From positions 1,397,628 to 1,461,627 of the forward strand of contig NZ_CP116619.1 of the NCBI RefSeq assembly GCF_030409055.1: a stretch of DNA of 64,000 nucleotides, written 5' to 3'. This DNA is from Trichocoleus desertorum NBK24. Lineage in GTDB: Bacteria > Cyanobacteriota > Cyanobacteriia > FACHB-46. Shown here one piece after another: positions 45,113-55,158 of this stretch; within the stretch, counting starts at the first letter, position 1; each line of letters starts with the position of its first letter. The position numbers and the translations under genes were made by a program. The notes beneath the pieces are model-generated. The model had not been told where the DNA came from. It ran no database searches and saw nothing but the letters and a program-made list of their open reading frames with translations.

Positions 45113-45934
45113 TTACACTTGCAATTCAGGATAGATGAATTGGTATCCCGCAGTTTTGAGCTTTTGGTTAGATACCTTCGCATTGTAGGGGCGAGCACTA
45201 GGTTGCGATTCATCCCAATTCACAGGTGCTAGGTTGTAGCGCTGACACACCTGCTCAATCAGTTCTCGACTAGTTAGGGTCACTTCTTGCACCAGATTAT
45301 AAATTCCTTGGAGTTGGTGTGCCTGGGCAAAGGCGATCGCGCCCACAATGTCATCCAGGTGAATCCAATTACTCGGTTCTGCCCCTGTTCCCGGTCGAGT
45401 GGTACCCGCCGCTCTCCCAAAAATTCGATTCAGTTCTCGTCCTGGCCCGTAAATACCACCCAATCTCAGTACGCACACCTTTAATTGAGCAGTAGCAGCG
45501 TTGAGGAGGACTTGCTCAGTCTCGGCCAAAATCTCACCATTCCGATTGGCTGGGGCGATCGTAGAAGTTTCATCTACCCAATTGCCTTGCTGGTCGCCAT
45601 AAACGGCATAGCTTCCCGTATAGATGAGTTGCTGTACGCTTGGCGTTTGAGCTAGAACTTTGACTAAGGTTTTGGCGGTGTGCAGATAAGTTTCTTCATA
45701 GCTGTTAGGGCTACGCGCCCCCACACTCAGCAGCACGACTTGTTGATCCGCTAAAGCCTCAGCTAGTGAGGTTTCATCATTGCCTTGGGCTAAAACGGCA
45801 TGGTCTGCGATCGCCTCCAGTTCTGACAAACGCGGCACGCTGGTTGTGGTAGCCGTGACAGTCCAGCCCGCTTGTCGCCAGTGTCGAGCGGCTACCATCC
45901 CGACATATCCACAGCCAATAATTGCAACTTTCAC
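45113..45934 (-). CDS. NAD(P)-dependent epimerase/dehydratase-like SDR protein
   Basis: This is an extended or atypical short-chain dehydrogenase of 273 residues. The N-terminus VAIIGCGYVGMVAARHW has the nucleotide-binding glycine motif. YTGSYAVYGDQQGNWVDE provides the region of the active-site Ser/Tyr, and LRLGGIYGPGRELNRIF is typical of nucleoside-diphosphate-sugar epimerase relatives (YeeZ-like). The canonical Tyr-x3-Lys is not obvious, so catalytic activity is uncertain. It starts at ATG 45934 after a GGAG site, between clpC and groEL on the same strand. Confidence 0.82.
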   Translation of the reverse strand: MKVAIIGCGYVGMVAARHWRQAGWTVTATTTSVPRLSELEAIADHAVLAQGNDETSLAEALADQQVVLLSVGARSPNSYEETYLHTAKTLVKVLAQTPSVQQLIYTGSYAVYGDQQGNWVDETSTIAPANRNGEILAETEQVLLNAATAQLKVCVLRLGGIYGPGRELNRIFGRAAGTTRPGTGAEPSNWIHLDDIVGAIAFAQAHQLQGIYNLVQEVTLTSRELIEQVCQRYNLAPVNWDESQPSARPYNAKVSNQKLKTAGYQFIYPELQV

Positions 45935-45963
45935 AGATTCTCCTTTCTTTCTTCAACAAAAAC

Positions 45964-45995
45964 AAAAAAACGGTAGAGGATTTGACGCTCTACCG
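45964..45995 (-). terminator. Intrinsic terminator of clpC
   Basis: On the minus strand CGGTAGAG and CTCTACCG (45971-45978 and 45988-45995 on the plus strand) form an 8-bp stem with a nine-base loop followed by seven T residues. It lies 37 bases after the clpC stop. Confidence 0.93.
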
Positions 45996-46031
45996 CTTAA
46001 TTATTAGTCAGTTATTGCTCAGAACCAGAGG

Positions 46032-48500
46032 CTATTCAGCCGCTTGAGGCAGTAGCTCGCGCTTCTCACCTTTCAGCACCTTCACCTGACCCTCATCCAC
46101 ATCCATAACGGCGGTGTCGCCATCCTGGATTCGGCCAGAGAGGATTTCCTCAGCAAGGCTGTCTTCCAATAACCGCATGATGGCTCGACGTAACGGTCTA
46201 GCACCATAGCTGGGGTTGTAGCCTTCTTCCACTAACCGATCCTTGAACCGCTCCGTGACTTCCAGCGTGATGCCTTGCTCGCCGAGACGGCGGAAAACCT
46301 CGTTTAGCATGATGTCGGCAATTTCCTTGACCTCGTCCTTCGTCAGTTGACGGAAGACAATAATCTCGTCAAGACGGTTGAGGAATTCTGGACGGAAGTA
46401 CTGTTTCAGTTCTTCGTTAACCAGAGAGCGGATGCGGTTGTACTGAGAATCAGCTTGGCTCTCTGCTGAGAACTCGAAGCCAAGACCGCCGCCACCCTTC
46501 TCAATCACCTTAGAACCGATGTTGGAGGTCATGATCAGCAGCGTGTTCTTGAAGTCAACTGTGCGGCCCTTGGCATCGGTCAAGCGACCATCTTCTAAGA
46601 TTTGCAACAGCATGTTGAACACGTCGGGGTGGGCTTTCTCGATTTCATCGAACAGCACCACTGTGTAAGGTCGACGACGCACCGCTTCAGTCAACTGACC
46701 GCCTTCGTTGTAGCCAACGTAGCCTGGAGGCGAACCGATGAGCTTGGAAACGGTGTGACGCTCCATGTATTCCGACATGTCAAGACGGATCATGGCATCT
46801 TCAGAACCGAAGAAGTAAGCCGCCAATGCCTTGGTCAACTCAGTCTTACCAACCCCAGTAGGGCCAGAGAAGATAAAGCTGGCGATCGGACGATTGGGGT
46901 TCTTCAAACCAACCCGTGCCCGACGAATGGCACGAGACACGGCCTTAACCGCTTCGTCCTGTCCAATCAAGCGCCCATGTAAGGTGTCTTCCATGTGCAG
47001 TAGCTTTTCAGACTCGGACTCGGTGAGCTTGTTAACAGGGACACCTGTCCAAGAAGCCACGATATGAGCAATGTCTTCTTCATCCACCATTGGAGAAGCG
47101 TCTTCATTGCCAGGTTCAGCCTTCTTGGTTTGAGCGATCGACCGGATTTCAGTTTTGATTTCCATTTCGCGATCGCGCAACTCACCCGCCCGATCAAAGT
47201 CCTGTGCCCGCACTGCATCATCTTTCTCTTTCAGAACTTGACGCAGTTCTTTATCGAGTTCTTTAGCAGCAGGAGGTAATTGCGAGTTAAGTAAACGAAC
47301 CCGAGAGCCCGCCTCATCAATCAAGTCAATCGCCTTGTCAGGCAGGAAGCGATCGGAAATGTAGCGATCCGACAGCTTAGCCGCAGCGTCTAAGGCAGCA
47401 TCAGAAATTTTTAGCTTGTGGTGCTGTTCGTAGCGCTCACGCAAACCGCGTAGGATTTCGATGGTTTCATCCACGCTGGGTTCACCCACCATCACAGGCT
47501 GGAAGCGACGCTCTAGCGCAGCATCCCGCTCAATGTGCTTGCGGTATTCATCCAGGGTAGTAGCACCAATACATTGCAGCTCACCTCTTGCTAAGGCAGG
47601 CTTAAGGATGTTGGCTGCGTCGATCGCGCCTTCAGCCGCACCTGCACCAATCAAGGTGTGAACTTCGTCGATTACCAGGATGACATTTCCGGCAGAACGG
47701 ATTTCATCCATGATTTTCTTCAAGCGTTCTTCAAATTCACCTCGATACTTGGTGCCTGCTACCAGCAAACCAATATCGAGCGTGACGACGCGCTTGTCTT
47801 CCAGAATGTCTGGAATATCGTTGTTCGCGATGCGCTGGGCCAAACCTTCGGCGATCGCCGTTTTACCAACCCCTGGTTCACCAATGAGCACGGGGTTATT
47901 TTTAGTACGACGACCCAAAATTTGGATGACGCGCTCAATCTCTTTCTGACGACCCACGACGGGATCAAGCTTTCCTTCCGCCGCCATTTGGGTCAGGTTA
48001 GAGCCAAATTCATCCAGGGTAGGAGTCTTGGTGCGACCGCCCCCTGGCGTGGTTGAAACTTCTGCGGTTTCACCCAACATGCGAATGACTTGAGTCCGTA
48101 CCTTGGAGAGGTCAACTCCAAGATTTTCCAGCACTCTAGCTGCAACGCCTTCGCCCTCCCGAATCAGACCTAAGAGCAGGTGTTCAGTGCCAATGTAGTT
48201 GTGTCCCAACTGCCGAGCTTCTTCCAAGGACAGTTCCAAGACACGTTTGGCGCGAGGAGTGAACGGAATTTCTACAGCAACGAAGCCAGAACCTCGACCA
48301 ATGATTTTCTCTACTTCGATCCGAGCGTCTTTGAGATTGACACCCATAGACTTCAGTACTTTGGCGGCGACGCCGGTCCCTTCTCCAATTAGACCCAGGA
48401 GGATCTGTTCTGTACCTACAAAGTTGTGCCCAAGGCGGCGAGCCTCTTCTTGGGCCAACATGATTACCTTAATGGCCTTCTCTGTAAAGCGTTCAAACAT
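46032..48500 (-). CDS. clpC: ATP-dependent Clp protease ATP-binding subunit ClpC
   Basis: ClpC is the Hsp100 unfoldase that feeds substrates to ClpP. The 822-residue protein has two Clp-N repeats (about 1-150, each with [20 protein letters not shown]). AAA-1 has Walker [14 protein letters not shown] (about 206) and [24 protein letters not shown]-domain coiled region lies at about 420-470, and AAA-2 has [15 protein letters not shown] (about 545) and [11 protein letters not shown]. The loop GGGLGFEF is the likely ClpP-binding segment. The start is ATG 48500. It is monocistronic, with a strong terminator downstream. Confidence 0.97.
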   Translation of the reverse strand: MFERFTEKAIKVIMLAQEEARRLGHNFVGTEQILLGLIGEGTGVAAKVLKSMGVNLKDARIEVEKIIGRGSGFVAVEIPFTPRAKRVLELSLEEARQLGHNYIGTEHLLLGLIREGEGVAARVLENLGVDLSKVRTQVIRMLGETAEVSTTPGGGRTKTPTLDEFGSNLTQMAAEGKLDPVVGRQKEIERVIQILGRRTKNNPVLIGEPGVGKTAIAEGLAQRIANNDIPDILEDKRVVTLDIGLLVAGTKYRGEFEERLKKIMDEIRSAGNVILVIDEVHTLIGAGAAEGAIDAANILKPALARGELQCIGATTLDEYRKHIERDAALERRFQPVMVGEPSVDETIEILRGLRERYEQHHKLKISDAALDAAAKLSDRYISDRFLPDKAIDLIDEAGSRVRLLNSQLPPAAKELDKELRQVLKEKDDAVRAQDFDRAGELRDREMEIKTEIRSIAQTKKAEPGNEDASPMVDEEDIAHIVASWTGVPVNKLTESESEKLLHMEDTLHGRLIGQDEAVKAVSRAIRRARVGLKNPNRPIASFIFSGPTGVGKTELTKALAAYFFGSEDAMIRLDMSEYMERHTVSKLIGSPPGYVGYNEGGQLTEAVRRRPYTVVLFDEIEKAHPDVFNMLLQILEDGRLTDAKGRTVDFKNTLLIMTSNIGSKVIEKGGGGLGFEFSAESQADSQYNRIRSLVNEELKQYFRPEFLNRLDEIIVFRQLTKDEVKEIADIMLNEVFRRLGEQGITLEVTERFKDRLVEEGYNPSYGARPLRRAIMRLLEDSLAEEILSGRIQDGDTAVMDVDEGQVKVLKGEKRELLPQAAE

Positions 48501-48722
48501 GGCGTGTATCCATCACCTGCTGCGTTGCCGGTACGCTGATTTTAGCATAGGGAAATTTTGCTGCTATCATCCGCAAGATAGCAGCAATACAGACAGAGCG
48601 ATCCCGAATCAGGTTGCGATCGCCCAATTTTTTTAATATCTACTTCCGAGGGGAGATTTTCGACAAAAATTTACTATGAAGTCAAGCCACAAAGCCAAGA
48701 GTTAAGCCCAAACTTCCTAACT

Positions 48723-49355
48723 TCAAGAGTTGCTAGATTCCGACAAGCACCAACCCGCTTGGTTTAGTCGGGTTTGAACTTGGTGCTGCCAATTTATTAG
48801 CGCTTGAGCAAACTCAGGTGATTGTAGCCCACCTCGCCACAAAATCAAGGCATCTTCCCCAGTTTCTTCGTAATAACGCCGCCGCCGCCCCGCTTCTCGG
48901 AAACCAAACTTCTCATAAAGTAACAATGCAGGTTGGTTGGAGGCGCGGACTTCTAAGGTGGCCCGCTCTAAGCCGCGCTGCTGAGCCTTTTGCAACAACG
49001 CATAGAGGAGTACTTGCCCCAATCCTTGACCTTGAAAGTCGGGATGCACCGCCACGATAGTAATGTGAGCTTCATCCACGATCGCCCAAAAACAGCCCAA
49101 ACCGACAAGAGCAGCAGGAGTATCTGTTGGGCCCAGTGCCGGAGGCTTTTGCTTTTTCTCTAAAGTTTGGTGAGCTTGACTGGCTTGGCTGGATTGAGGC
49201 GCTCTGGTTCGCAGCACTACTAATTCACTATTCGGACTATCTAATTCTCTTTGGTAGCCTTCTAAAGTCCACAAGCCCCCAAAGCACAATTGGTCAAGCA
49301 CTAAGGTGGCAGGTAGCAATTCTGAGGTTAGAGGTTGAAGATCCAGGAAATTCAC
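48723..49355 (-). CDS. rimI: Ribosomal-protein-alanine N-acetyltransferase RimI-like (GNAT)
   Basis: This GNAT-family acetyltransferase resembles RimI, which acetylates the N-terminal alanine of ribosomal protein S18. The acetyl-CoA motif A is clear as VHPDFQGQGLGQVLLYALL (Q/R-x-x-G-x-G). LEVRASNQPALLLYEKFGFREAGRRRRYYEETGEDALIL is the typical RimI C-terminal half. An insertion of about 35 residues rich in Gln, Ala, Pro and Lys (about 52-85) sits between the first strand and the core, making it longer (210 residues) than most RimI. It starts at GTG 49355 and is divergent from lysA. Confidence 0.85.
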   Translation of the reverse strand: MNFLDLQPLTSELLPATLVLDQLCFGGLWTLEGYQRELDSPNSELVVLRTRAPQSSQASQAHQTLEKKQKPPALGPTDTPAALVGLGCFWAIVDEAHITIVAVHPDFQGQGLGQVLLYALLQKAQQRGLERATLEVRASNQPALLLYEKFGFREAGRRRRYYEETGEDALILWRGGLQSPEFAQALINWQHQVQTRLNQAGWCLSESSNS

Positions 49356-49458
49356 AAGAAGTCTGGGTTGAAAGCTCTGGATGCACAGCCCTCAATTGTA
49401 CACTGAGAGACAGGACGCACTCATGCCTGTCAACTAAGCCAAGGACAACTATTACGCA

Positions 49459-50865
49459 ATGGTATCGACTTACTCTGTGGAGGTTCAGAACTCTGGCCGT
49501 CAGTATTTACCTGCCCCTGGAGATGCTGCGGCAACCCGATCCCCCAACCAATTTCTTTTGCCCCTCACGGCTCAAGTCAACGAGCAAGATCATTTGGAAA
49601 TTGGGGGTTGTGACGTTACAAACTTGGTGCAGCAGTTTGGCTCGCCACTTTACATTGTGGACGAAGAAACGCTGCGGACCACTTGCCGTCAATACCGCGA
49701 GGCTTTTCAGCAATATTATCCTGGTGAGTCTCAGGTTCTTTATGCCTCTAAAGCTTGGAGTTGTCTAGCCATTTGCGCGATCGCAGCCAGCGAAGGCTTG
49801 GGCATTGATGTGGTTTCTGGCGGCGAGCTGTACACGGCACTGCAAGCAGGAGTTAGCCCGGACAAGCTCTATTTTCATGGCAACAACAAGTCGGTTGCAG
49901 AGCTTGAGTTTGCTGTGGAATCGGGTTGCAACATCGTGGTCGATAACTGGCTAGAGCTGCAAACCCTTGCAGGCATGCCAGCTAGAGAAACACCCTTCCG
50001 CATTTTGTTGCGCTTAACACCTGGAATTGAGTGTCACACCCACGAATACATCCGCACTGGGCACCTAGATAGTAAGTTCGGCTTTGATCCCAACCAACTG
50101 GATGAAGTCTTTACCTTTGTCAGTCAGCAACCTACCCTAAATTGCGCTGGCTTGCATGCTCACATTGGCTCCCAAATTTTTGAACTGCAACCTCACCAAG
50201 ATTTGGCAGGGGTAATGGTGCAGTGGCTGAGTAAGGCCGCAGGCTATGGTCTTTCCATTGAGGAACTCAACATTGGTGGCGGTTTAGGCATTCGCTACAC
50301 CGAATCGGATGATCCCCCCAGTATTGACGCTTGGGTAAAAGTGATTAGTGAGGCGATCGCAGCGGCTTGCCGAGCCCAAAATATTGCTCTCCCCAAACTC
50401 CTGTCCGAACCAGGGCGATCGCTGGTTGGTCCCACTTGCGTCACAGCCTACACAATGGGTAGCCAGAAGACTGTGCCTGACATTCGCACTTATGTCACCG
50501 TAGATGGTGGTATGTCTGATAACCCCAGACCGATCACCTACCAATCGGTTTATCGGGCTGTGGTCGCGAACAAAATGTCAGCAGCCATGTCTGAGACAGT
50601 GGCGATCGCAGGGAAGCATTGCGAATCAGGCGATATCTTGATCAAAGAAGCTAGCCTCCCCAAAACAGAACCGGGCGACACTCTCGTCGTAATGGGCACA
50701 GGAGCCTACAATTACAGCATGGCTTCTAACTACAATCGGTTGCCCCGTCCGGCAGCAGTTTTAGTTAGGGCTGGAGAAGCCAACCTGATTCTGCAGCGGG
50801 AAACTTACCAAGATTTAATTCGACAGGATTGCCTACCAGAGCGCCTAGGCGGATTGACGGCCTAA
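49459..50865 (+). CDS. lysA: Diaminopimelate decarboxylase
   Basis: LysA decarboxylates meso-diaminopimelate to L-lysine, the final step of lysine biosynthesis, using pyridoxal phosphate. The protein (468 residues) has the PLP lysine in YASKAWSC (Lys about 98), HAHIGSQIFEL, GGGLGIRYTESD, EPGRSLVGPTC, the active-site cysteine in HCESGDIL, and GAYNYSMASNYNRLPRPA near the end, all characteristic. ATG 49459 gives an N-terminal extension of about 45 residues before the catalytic barrel, common in cyanobacteria. It is divergent from rimI and followed by cdaA. Confidence 0.96.
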   Translation: MVSTYSVEVQNSGRQYLPAPGDAAATRSPNQFLLPLTAQVNEQDHLEIGGCDVTNLVQQFGSPLYIVDEETLRTTCRQYREAFQQYYPGESQVLYASKAWSCLAICAIAASEGLGIDVVSGGELYTALQAGVSPDKLYFHGNNKSVAELEFAVESGCNIVVDNWLELQTLAGMPARETPFRILLRLTPGIECHTHEYIRTGHLDSKFGFDPNQLDEVFTFVSQQPTLNCAGLHAHIGSQIFELQPHQDLAGVMVQWLSKAAGYGLSIEELNIGGGLGIRYTESDDPPSIDAWVKVISEAIAAACRAQNIALPKLLSEPGRSLVGPTCVTAYTMGSQKTVPDIRTYVTVDGGMSDNPRPITYQSVYRAVVANKMSAAMSETVAIAGKHCESGDILIKEASLPKTEPGDTLVVMGTGAYNYSMASNYNRLPRPAAVLVRAGEANLILQRETYQDLIRQDCLPERLGGLTA

Positions 50866-50968
50866 CCCCGCAAACCTGATTAGGAGCTAGCTTGTCGGCT
50901 AGTTCTTCCAGTCTCAGGAGACCACGCAGTAAGTTACACAAGGCTCAACCGAGATATTCTTGACTGGC

Positions 50969-51003
50969 AACTGGGAGGCTAGAAGGCTGCAAGCCTCTCA
51001 GTT
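50969..51003 (+). promoter_or_regulatory. 12-bp hairpin in the lysA-cdaA spacer
   Basis: AACTGGGAGGCT (50969-50980) pairs with AGCCTCTCAGTT (50992-51003), complete if one G-U pair is allowed. It ends 35 bases before the cdaA start. A weaker hairpin just after the lysA stop (AGGAGCTAGC / GCTAGTTCTT, about 50882-50907, with G-U pairs) could terminate lysA. Neither has a strong T-run. Confidence 0.45.
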
Positions 51004-51038
51004 CTCCACGTTGAGGCGCAAGCGTCATTCAGGTTCTG

Positions 51039-51962
51039 ATGGGACAATTGTGGAAGCAATGGCTGACCGATCCAAGTTGGACTCAGTCTTTGCTGCTTCA
51101 GATTATTGATATTGGATTGGTACTCATCCTGACGTATATGGTGCTCATCATTATTGGTGAGCGCCGGACACTCTGGATGGTACGGGGATTCATTATCCTT
51201 ATGCTCGCCGCAGCCGTCAGCACCAACTTGAAGCTCAAGCTCTTGAGTTTTGTCTTAAACAGTTTGGTGATTGGCTCCGCTGTCTCAATGGCATTTATTC
51301 TGCAAGCAGAATTTCGCCGTCTCCTCGAACAGTTGGGGCGAGGTGAGATCCTGCAACTATTCCAGCCTTCACGTCGGGCCATTCCCAAACCTGACAACGT
51401 GATTGATGAGATTGTTGATGCTGTGAAGGAGCTGTCTCAGAGCCGCATTGGTGCTTTGCTGATTCTAGAAACGAGTGGCCCGATTGATGAGCGTGATTTC
51501 TCAGTGCCAGGGGTGAGGTTGAACGCCGAAGTTTCCAAAGAACTGATCCAAACTCTATTTCAACCCACCACCCTGCTCCACGATGGGGCTGTTTTAATCC
51601 GAGCCTCTCGCATAGTCGCAGCGGGTGTCATTTTGCCAATTTCTGAGCGCACTGCTTCTCGGCAGTTGGGGACACGCCATCGAGCCGCAATGGGGATCAC
51701 AGAGCGTATCGAAAATTGTATGTGTATTGTTGTATCTGAAGAAACAGGTTCAATTTCGTTAGCGGAACGGGGAACACTGAATCGGCCTCTGACCAGCAGT
51801 AAACTGAAAGAATTATTAGAAGCGAGCTTCTCTCCCTCAGTTGATCGTGAAGCAGTCGCCTCAGATTTACGCAACTTTGGTCGCCAAATCAGGTCTCAAG
51901 GATTGGCCATCATTTCACGTTTATTTCGTCTGCCCTCGTCGGCTCCTCGGGAGAAAAAATGA
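51039..51962 (+). CDS. cdaA: Diadenylate cyclase CdaA
   Basis: CdaA condenses two ATP into cyclic di-AMP, a second messenger that controls potassium and osmotic balance and, in cyanobacteria, responses to darkness. Three membrane helices fill residues 15-85. The DAC (DisA_N) domain follows, with the catalytic LLHDGAVLI and [13 protein letters not shown] motifs at about residues 180 and 210. A basic tail of about 50 residues extends past the domain. It starts at ATG 51039. Its stop overlaps the uppS start by four bases (ATGA), so the two are translationally coupled. Confidence 0.95.
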   Translation: MGQLWKQWLTDPSWTQSLLLQIIDIGLVLILTYMVLIIIGERRTLWMVRGFIILMLAAAVSTNLKLKLLSFVLNSLVIGSAVSMAFILQAEFRRLLEQLGRGEILQLFQPSRRAIPKPDNVIDEIVDAVKELSQSRIGALLILETSGPIDERDFSVPGVRLNAEVSKELIQTLFQPTTLLHDGAVLIRASRIVAAGVILPISERTASRQLGTRHRAAMGITERIENCMCIVVSEETGSISLAERGTLNRPLTSSKLKELLEASFSPSVDREAVASDLRNFGRQIRSQGLAIISRLFRLPSSAPREKK

Positions 51963-52708
51963 CTGCAAAGCCAACCATCTTACAAGATCTGCCCACTGAT
52001 CTAGAGCGAGAGCGGCTACCTAAGCATGTCGCTGTGATTATGGATGGTAATGGTCGCTGGGCCAAGCGCCAGGGCCTACCGCGCATTATGGGGCACCGCC
52101 GAGGAGTTGACGCACTCAAGGATCTGCTGCGCTGCTGTCGAGATTGGGGGGTGCAAGCGCTCACGGCTTATGCTTTTTCTACCGAGAATTGGGGCCGACC
52201 TTTTGAGGAAGTTGACTTCTTAATGACGCTGTTTGAGCGGGTGCTGCGGCAAGAACTCCGCGAAATGATGGAGGAGAATGTCCGTATTACCTTTGTGGGT
52301 AACTTGGGCGCTTTGCCACAGTCTCTCCGAGCCGAGATTGAGCGCTCTATGGCTGAAACTCTGGATAATTCGGGAATTCACTTTACAGTCGCCACCAATT
52401 ACGGAGGGCGGCAGGAAATTGTGCAAGCTTGTCGGGCGATCGCTACTCAAGTCCAACAGGGGCACTTGCAACCAGAAGATATTGATGAGGCGGTGTTTGA
52501 ACGCCACCTATATACAGCCGGGGTCGGTGATCCTGACTTACTGATTCGCACCAGCGGCGAGATGAGGCTGAGCAATTTTCTGCTCTGGCAAATGGCGTAC
52601 TCTGAGCTTTACGTGACAGAGACGCTCTGGCCTGACTTCGATCGCGCCGAGTTTCACCAAGCTTTATGTGCCTACCAGCAACGACATCGCCGCTTTGGTA
52701 AAGTCTAA
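51959..52708 (+). CDS. uppS: Isoprenyl transferase (undecaprenyl diphosphate synthase)
   Basis: UppS extends farnesyl diphosphate with cis isoprene units to make the lipid carrier for peptidoglycan and other surface glycans. The 249-residue protein has [21 protein letters not shown] (catalytic Asp about 29), [19 protein letters not shown] and the C-terminal [24 protein letters not shown], all diagnostic. It overlaps the cdaA stop by four bases. The product UPP links cell-wall precursor supply to the c-di-AMP enzyme made from the same transcript. Confidence 0.97.
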   Translation: MTAKPTILQDLPTDLERERLPKHVAVIMDGNGRWAKRQGLPRIMGHRRGVDALKDLLRCCRDWGVQALTAYAFSTENWGRPFEEVDFLMTLFERVLRQELREMMEENVRITFVGNLGALPQSLRAEIERSMAETLDNSGIHFTVATNYGGRQEIVQACRAIATQVQQGHLQPEDIDEAVFERHLYTAGVGDPDLLIRTSGEMRLSNFLLWQMAYSELYVTETLWPDFDRAEFHQALCAYQQRHRRFGKV

Positions 52709-52741
52709 GTTCCTAGCTCGACAAACGGAGTTTTGACCTCA

Positions 52742-53005
52742 CTAAGGCCCAGAGAAAACAGCATCTTCAATATCTTGCCGACTGAGCAAATATTTGAAGG
52801 AGCGCTGAATCTCTTCTCCTTCTGTCAAGTAGCGCACTGTTAGTTGGTCTACGTCTAAACACAACTCCGCTTTCCATGCAGGTCTGGCTAGACGCCAGCA
52901 GTGGAGTTCTGCGGGGTCTTGTTCGCAACCCTGTTCAGTCAGCCAAGTCTCAATGTCGGGTAGGGAGTGGTTATAAAGGGGAGTATCGCTAGAAGGAAGA
53001 GGCAT
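52742..53005 (-). CDS. DUF3143 family protein
   Basis: This 87-residue protein belongs to DUF3143, small soluble cyanobacterial/plastid proteins of unknown function. Recognisable parts are MPLPSSDTPLYNHSLPDIETWL at the N-terminus, ELHCWRLARPAWKAELCLDVDQLTVRYL in the middle and a C-terminal FKYLLSRQDIEDAVFSGP. ATG 53005 is preferred to TTG 53014. The J-domain protein gene lies just upstream on the same strand (62 bases), a pairing I recall from other cyanobacteria and which suggests a shared role. It is convergent with uppS. Confidence 0.85.
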   Translation of the reverse strand: MPLPSSDTPLYNHSLPDIETWLTEQGCEQDPAELHCWRLARPAWKAELCLDVDQLTVRYLTEGEEIQRSFKYLLSRQDIEDAVFSGP

Positions 53006-53067
53006 AAATCTCAAAGATTGCGTAAACCAAAAGTTTGCACTGAGAGTCGCTTAGGAATCAGCCATCA

Positions 53068-53709
53068 CTATACAGGGGGAATCAGCTTAGGTTTAGAGAC
53101 AAAATCTGCTGCGAACTTTTGATTGGCGTCAGAATCTAAAGCCTTAGCAGATGGGGCAACCTGTTCTGATCTAACCCCCTCAATTCGCTCAATGGGAGCG
53201 GTCTGGGTCTGTAACTTTAAAGGTTGAAAGGCAGCATCTCCTCTAGTTAAACCAATCGCGATCGCCAAGACTAAACAAGCTACAAAGGTGACACCCAAAA
53301 TAAACAAGGCAAAGATTTCTCCAGGGGATAGGGGCCGATCCGTAGGGTCCAGATAGGCAGAGGAGGAATAACGCCGAGATTGAGAGACGGGGCCGTTGAG
53401 ATCAGCAGGGGCTTGCATCACATGCAGACGCGAGTAACCGATTTTGCGATCGTAAGCGAGACGACGCTCCGGATTACTGACGACGGCGTAGGCTTCATTG
53501 AGTTGCTGGAATTTCGCAGTCGCGATCGCGGGAGGTAGGGTCGTGGTATCGGGATGAAGCACCTTACTGAGTTCTCGATAGGCGCGACGGATCTGTTGGG
53601 GAGATGCCGAAGGATGCAGCCCCAGCAAAGCATAGTAGTTTGGAGCCGCAGACTTAAGAGGGGGCACTCCTGAATTAGCTTGATGTGGCGTTGCTCCGTC
53701 TTGAGTCAC
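53068..53709 (-). CDS. Membrane-anchored J-domain protein
   Basis: The first about 95 residues form a DnaJ J-domain (YYALLGLHPSASPQQIRRAYRELSKVLHPDTT... FQQLNEAYAVVSNPERRLAYD), with the HPD motif intact, so it can stimulate an Hsp70 ATPase. One membrane helix follows at about 130-155 (IFALFILGVTFVACLVLAIAIGL), then a polar tail of about 55 residues. No Gly/Phe region or zinc centre is present, so it is a type III J-protein, probably recruiting Hsp70 to a membrane site. It starts at GTG 53709. The DUF3143 gene follows on the same strand. Confidence 0.88.
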   Translation of the reverse strand: MTQDGATPHQANSGVPPLKSAAPNYYALLGLHPSASPQQIRRAYRELSKVLHPDTTTLPPAIATAKFQQLNEAYAVVSNPERRLAYDRKIGYSRLHVMQAPADLNGPVSQSRRYSSSAYLDPTDRPLSPGEIFALFILGVTFVACLVLAIAIGLTRGDAAFQPLKLQTQTAPIERIEGVRSEQVAPSAKALDSDANQKFAADFVSKPKLIPPV

Positions 53710-53742
53710 GCGAGTTCCTACTTTACCTAGCTTTTGATTATT

Positions 53743-55149
53743 TTAACCAGGTTCCTTCAATTTCTCATGCTTAGCCACCAATCCACAAATTGCAGCTAAC
53801 AGCAACCAACCGAGAACGTTGATGCGGATATCAAACAAAGTCACATCAAATAAGTTGAATAAGCTACAACCTAAAAATGCCACTAGGTAGGTGAACAAGA
53901 TCAAGCGATCGCTTTCCTGAAGCGGCTCGGAAGCAGGAGTCCAAGACTGCAATAACCGCACACCGCGATACACCATCCAGCCCACCAGACCGAAGAATAG
54001 CAACGTGGCAGGAAAACCTGTCTCTGCCATCAACATCAACGGCAAGTTGTGAGGATGCCCCATAAAGACTTGCCACTTAGCTTGATACAGCGGCGTAAAG
54101 TTGCGTAAGCCCCAACCCGTAAGAGGGCGCTGCTCAGCTAGAGACCAGGCAAATTGCCACTGAGTCGCGCGGAGGGTGGCTACGGGGCGATTGGGATACA
54201 ACTCATCAGATAACCTCGCCCAGAGAAATGCTGGAACAATCAGCCGCAGGGGAGCCTTGATGACCGTAGGAGCAAATGCTGCGCCGCCAATGCTAGCGCC
54301 AACAACCCCAACTGCAATCACCAGCCAACGCCAACCAAGATACAAAGCGTAAGTTAGGCAAGCCAAGCCCGCTACAACCCAGGCATTACGCGAATTAGTT
54401 AGGAGAAGGGCGATCGCATTCCCCAGCACTACCAAAGTTAAAAACCACCAACGCCACCATGTTTGAGTTGAGGCGCTAGAAGAAGTGGATAGAGCATTAA
54501 GGGCAGGCTGAGAATCAGAGGATGTTTCTATCGCCATCCCTTCTACGCCTTGATCCAACGGGCTGCGGCGACCTGGAAACGCTTCAATCCAGAGGCCCAG
54601 TCCCAAAATAAATACAATGACCAGGTAGTTAGCGAGGACGTTGGCATAGGCAAAGATCGAAGACATCCGACCTAAAGGATTGCCACCTCGCTCTAGGGCT
54701 AGATCAACCACAATTCCCAGCAGGCGTAAATGCCCTGCCCAACCCCAAAACTGCTGACCCAGGCCAATCACGACTACAGGCACCGAGGTCAACACTAGGA
54801 GCCAAGCCAGTTGCCGTAGCTGAGCAGGAGTTTGAATCAGCGCACTCAGGGCAGTAAACAAAAAGAACAGTGGTAGAAAGTTAGCCAAGCCCAAAAGCGC
54901 AGCGGTGCGATCGTAGGCTAGAAGAGCTGACACCAGAAACCACAAGCTCAGAATTGCCAAGACTTGATTAAACCGACGCCGCTTGATCCAGGCAGCTCGT
55001 TTAACCCACGTGGCGATCGCAGCTCCCAATAAACTTAAGCCACCCACTAAAGGGCTGAAAGGCAACAGCAGCCAACCAATTTGAACCCAAATCCAAGGCG
55101 TTTGCAGAGACCGTTGGGGATGGGACTGCAACTGAAAAAACTTGTTCAA
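53743..55149 (-). CDS. O-antigen ligase-like (Wzy_C/IctB-type) membrane protein
   Basis: This is a polytopic membrane protein (468 residues, about ten helices) of the Wzy_C superfamily. The large loop late in the sequence contains TQWQFAWSLAEQRPLTGWGLRNFTPLYQ and HNLPLMLMAETGFPATLLFFGLV, matching the conserved Arg/His region of O-antigen ligases and the related IctB proteins. IctB was once proposed as a bicarbonate transporter, but the fold is that of glycan ligases, so I favour a role in surface polysaccharide assembly. Start is TTG 55149 with an AGGGAG site. It follows the YaaW gene by 9 bases on the same strand. Confidence 0.75.
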   Translation of the reverse strand: MNKFFQLQSHPQRSLQTPWIWVQIGWLLLPFSPLVGGLSLLGAAIATWVKRAAWIKRRRFNQVLAILSLWFLVSALLAYDRTAALLGLANFLPLFFLFTALSALIQTPAQLRQLAWLLVLTSVPVVVIGLGQQFWGWAGHLRLLGIVVDLALERGGNPLGRMSSIFAYANVLANYLVIVFILGLGLWIEAFPGRRSPLDQGVEGMAIETSSDSQPALNALSTSSSASTQTWWRWWFLTLVVLGNAIALLLTNSRNAWVVAGLACLTYALYLGWRWLVIAVGVVGASIGGAAFAPTVIKAPLRLIVPAFLWARLSDELYPNRPVATLRATQWQFAWSLAEQRPLTGWGLRNFTPLYQAKWQVFMGHPHNLPLMLMAETGFPATLLFFGLVGWMVYRGVRLLQSWTPASEPLQESDRLILFTYLVAFLGCSLFNLFDVTLFDIRINVLGWLLLAAICGLVAKHEKLKEPG

Positions 55150-55158
55150 AATCGCTCC

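Noticed and set aside
53743-55149. Assignment as the bicarbonate transporter IctB
   Set aside because: The membrane layout and loop motifs fit the wider Wzy_C/O-antigen ligase family; transport activity of IctB itself is not well supported, so only the family is given.
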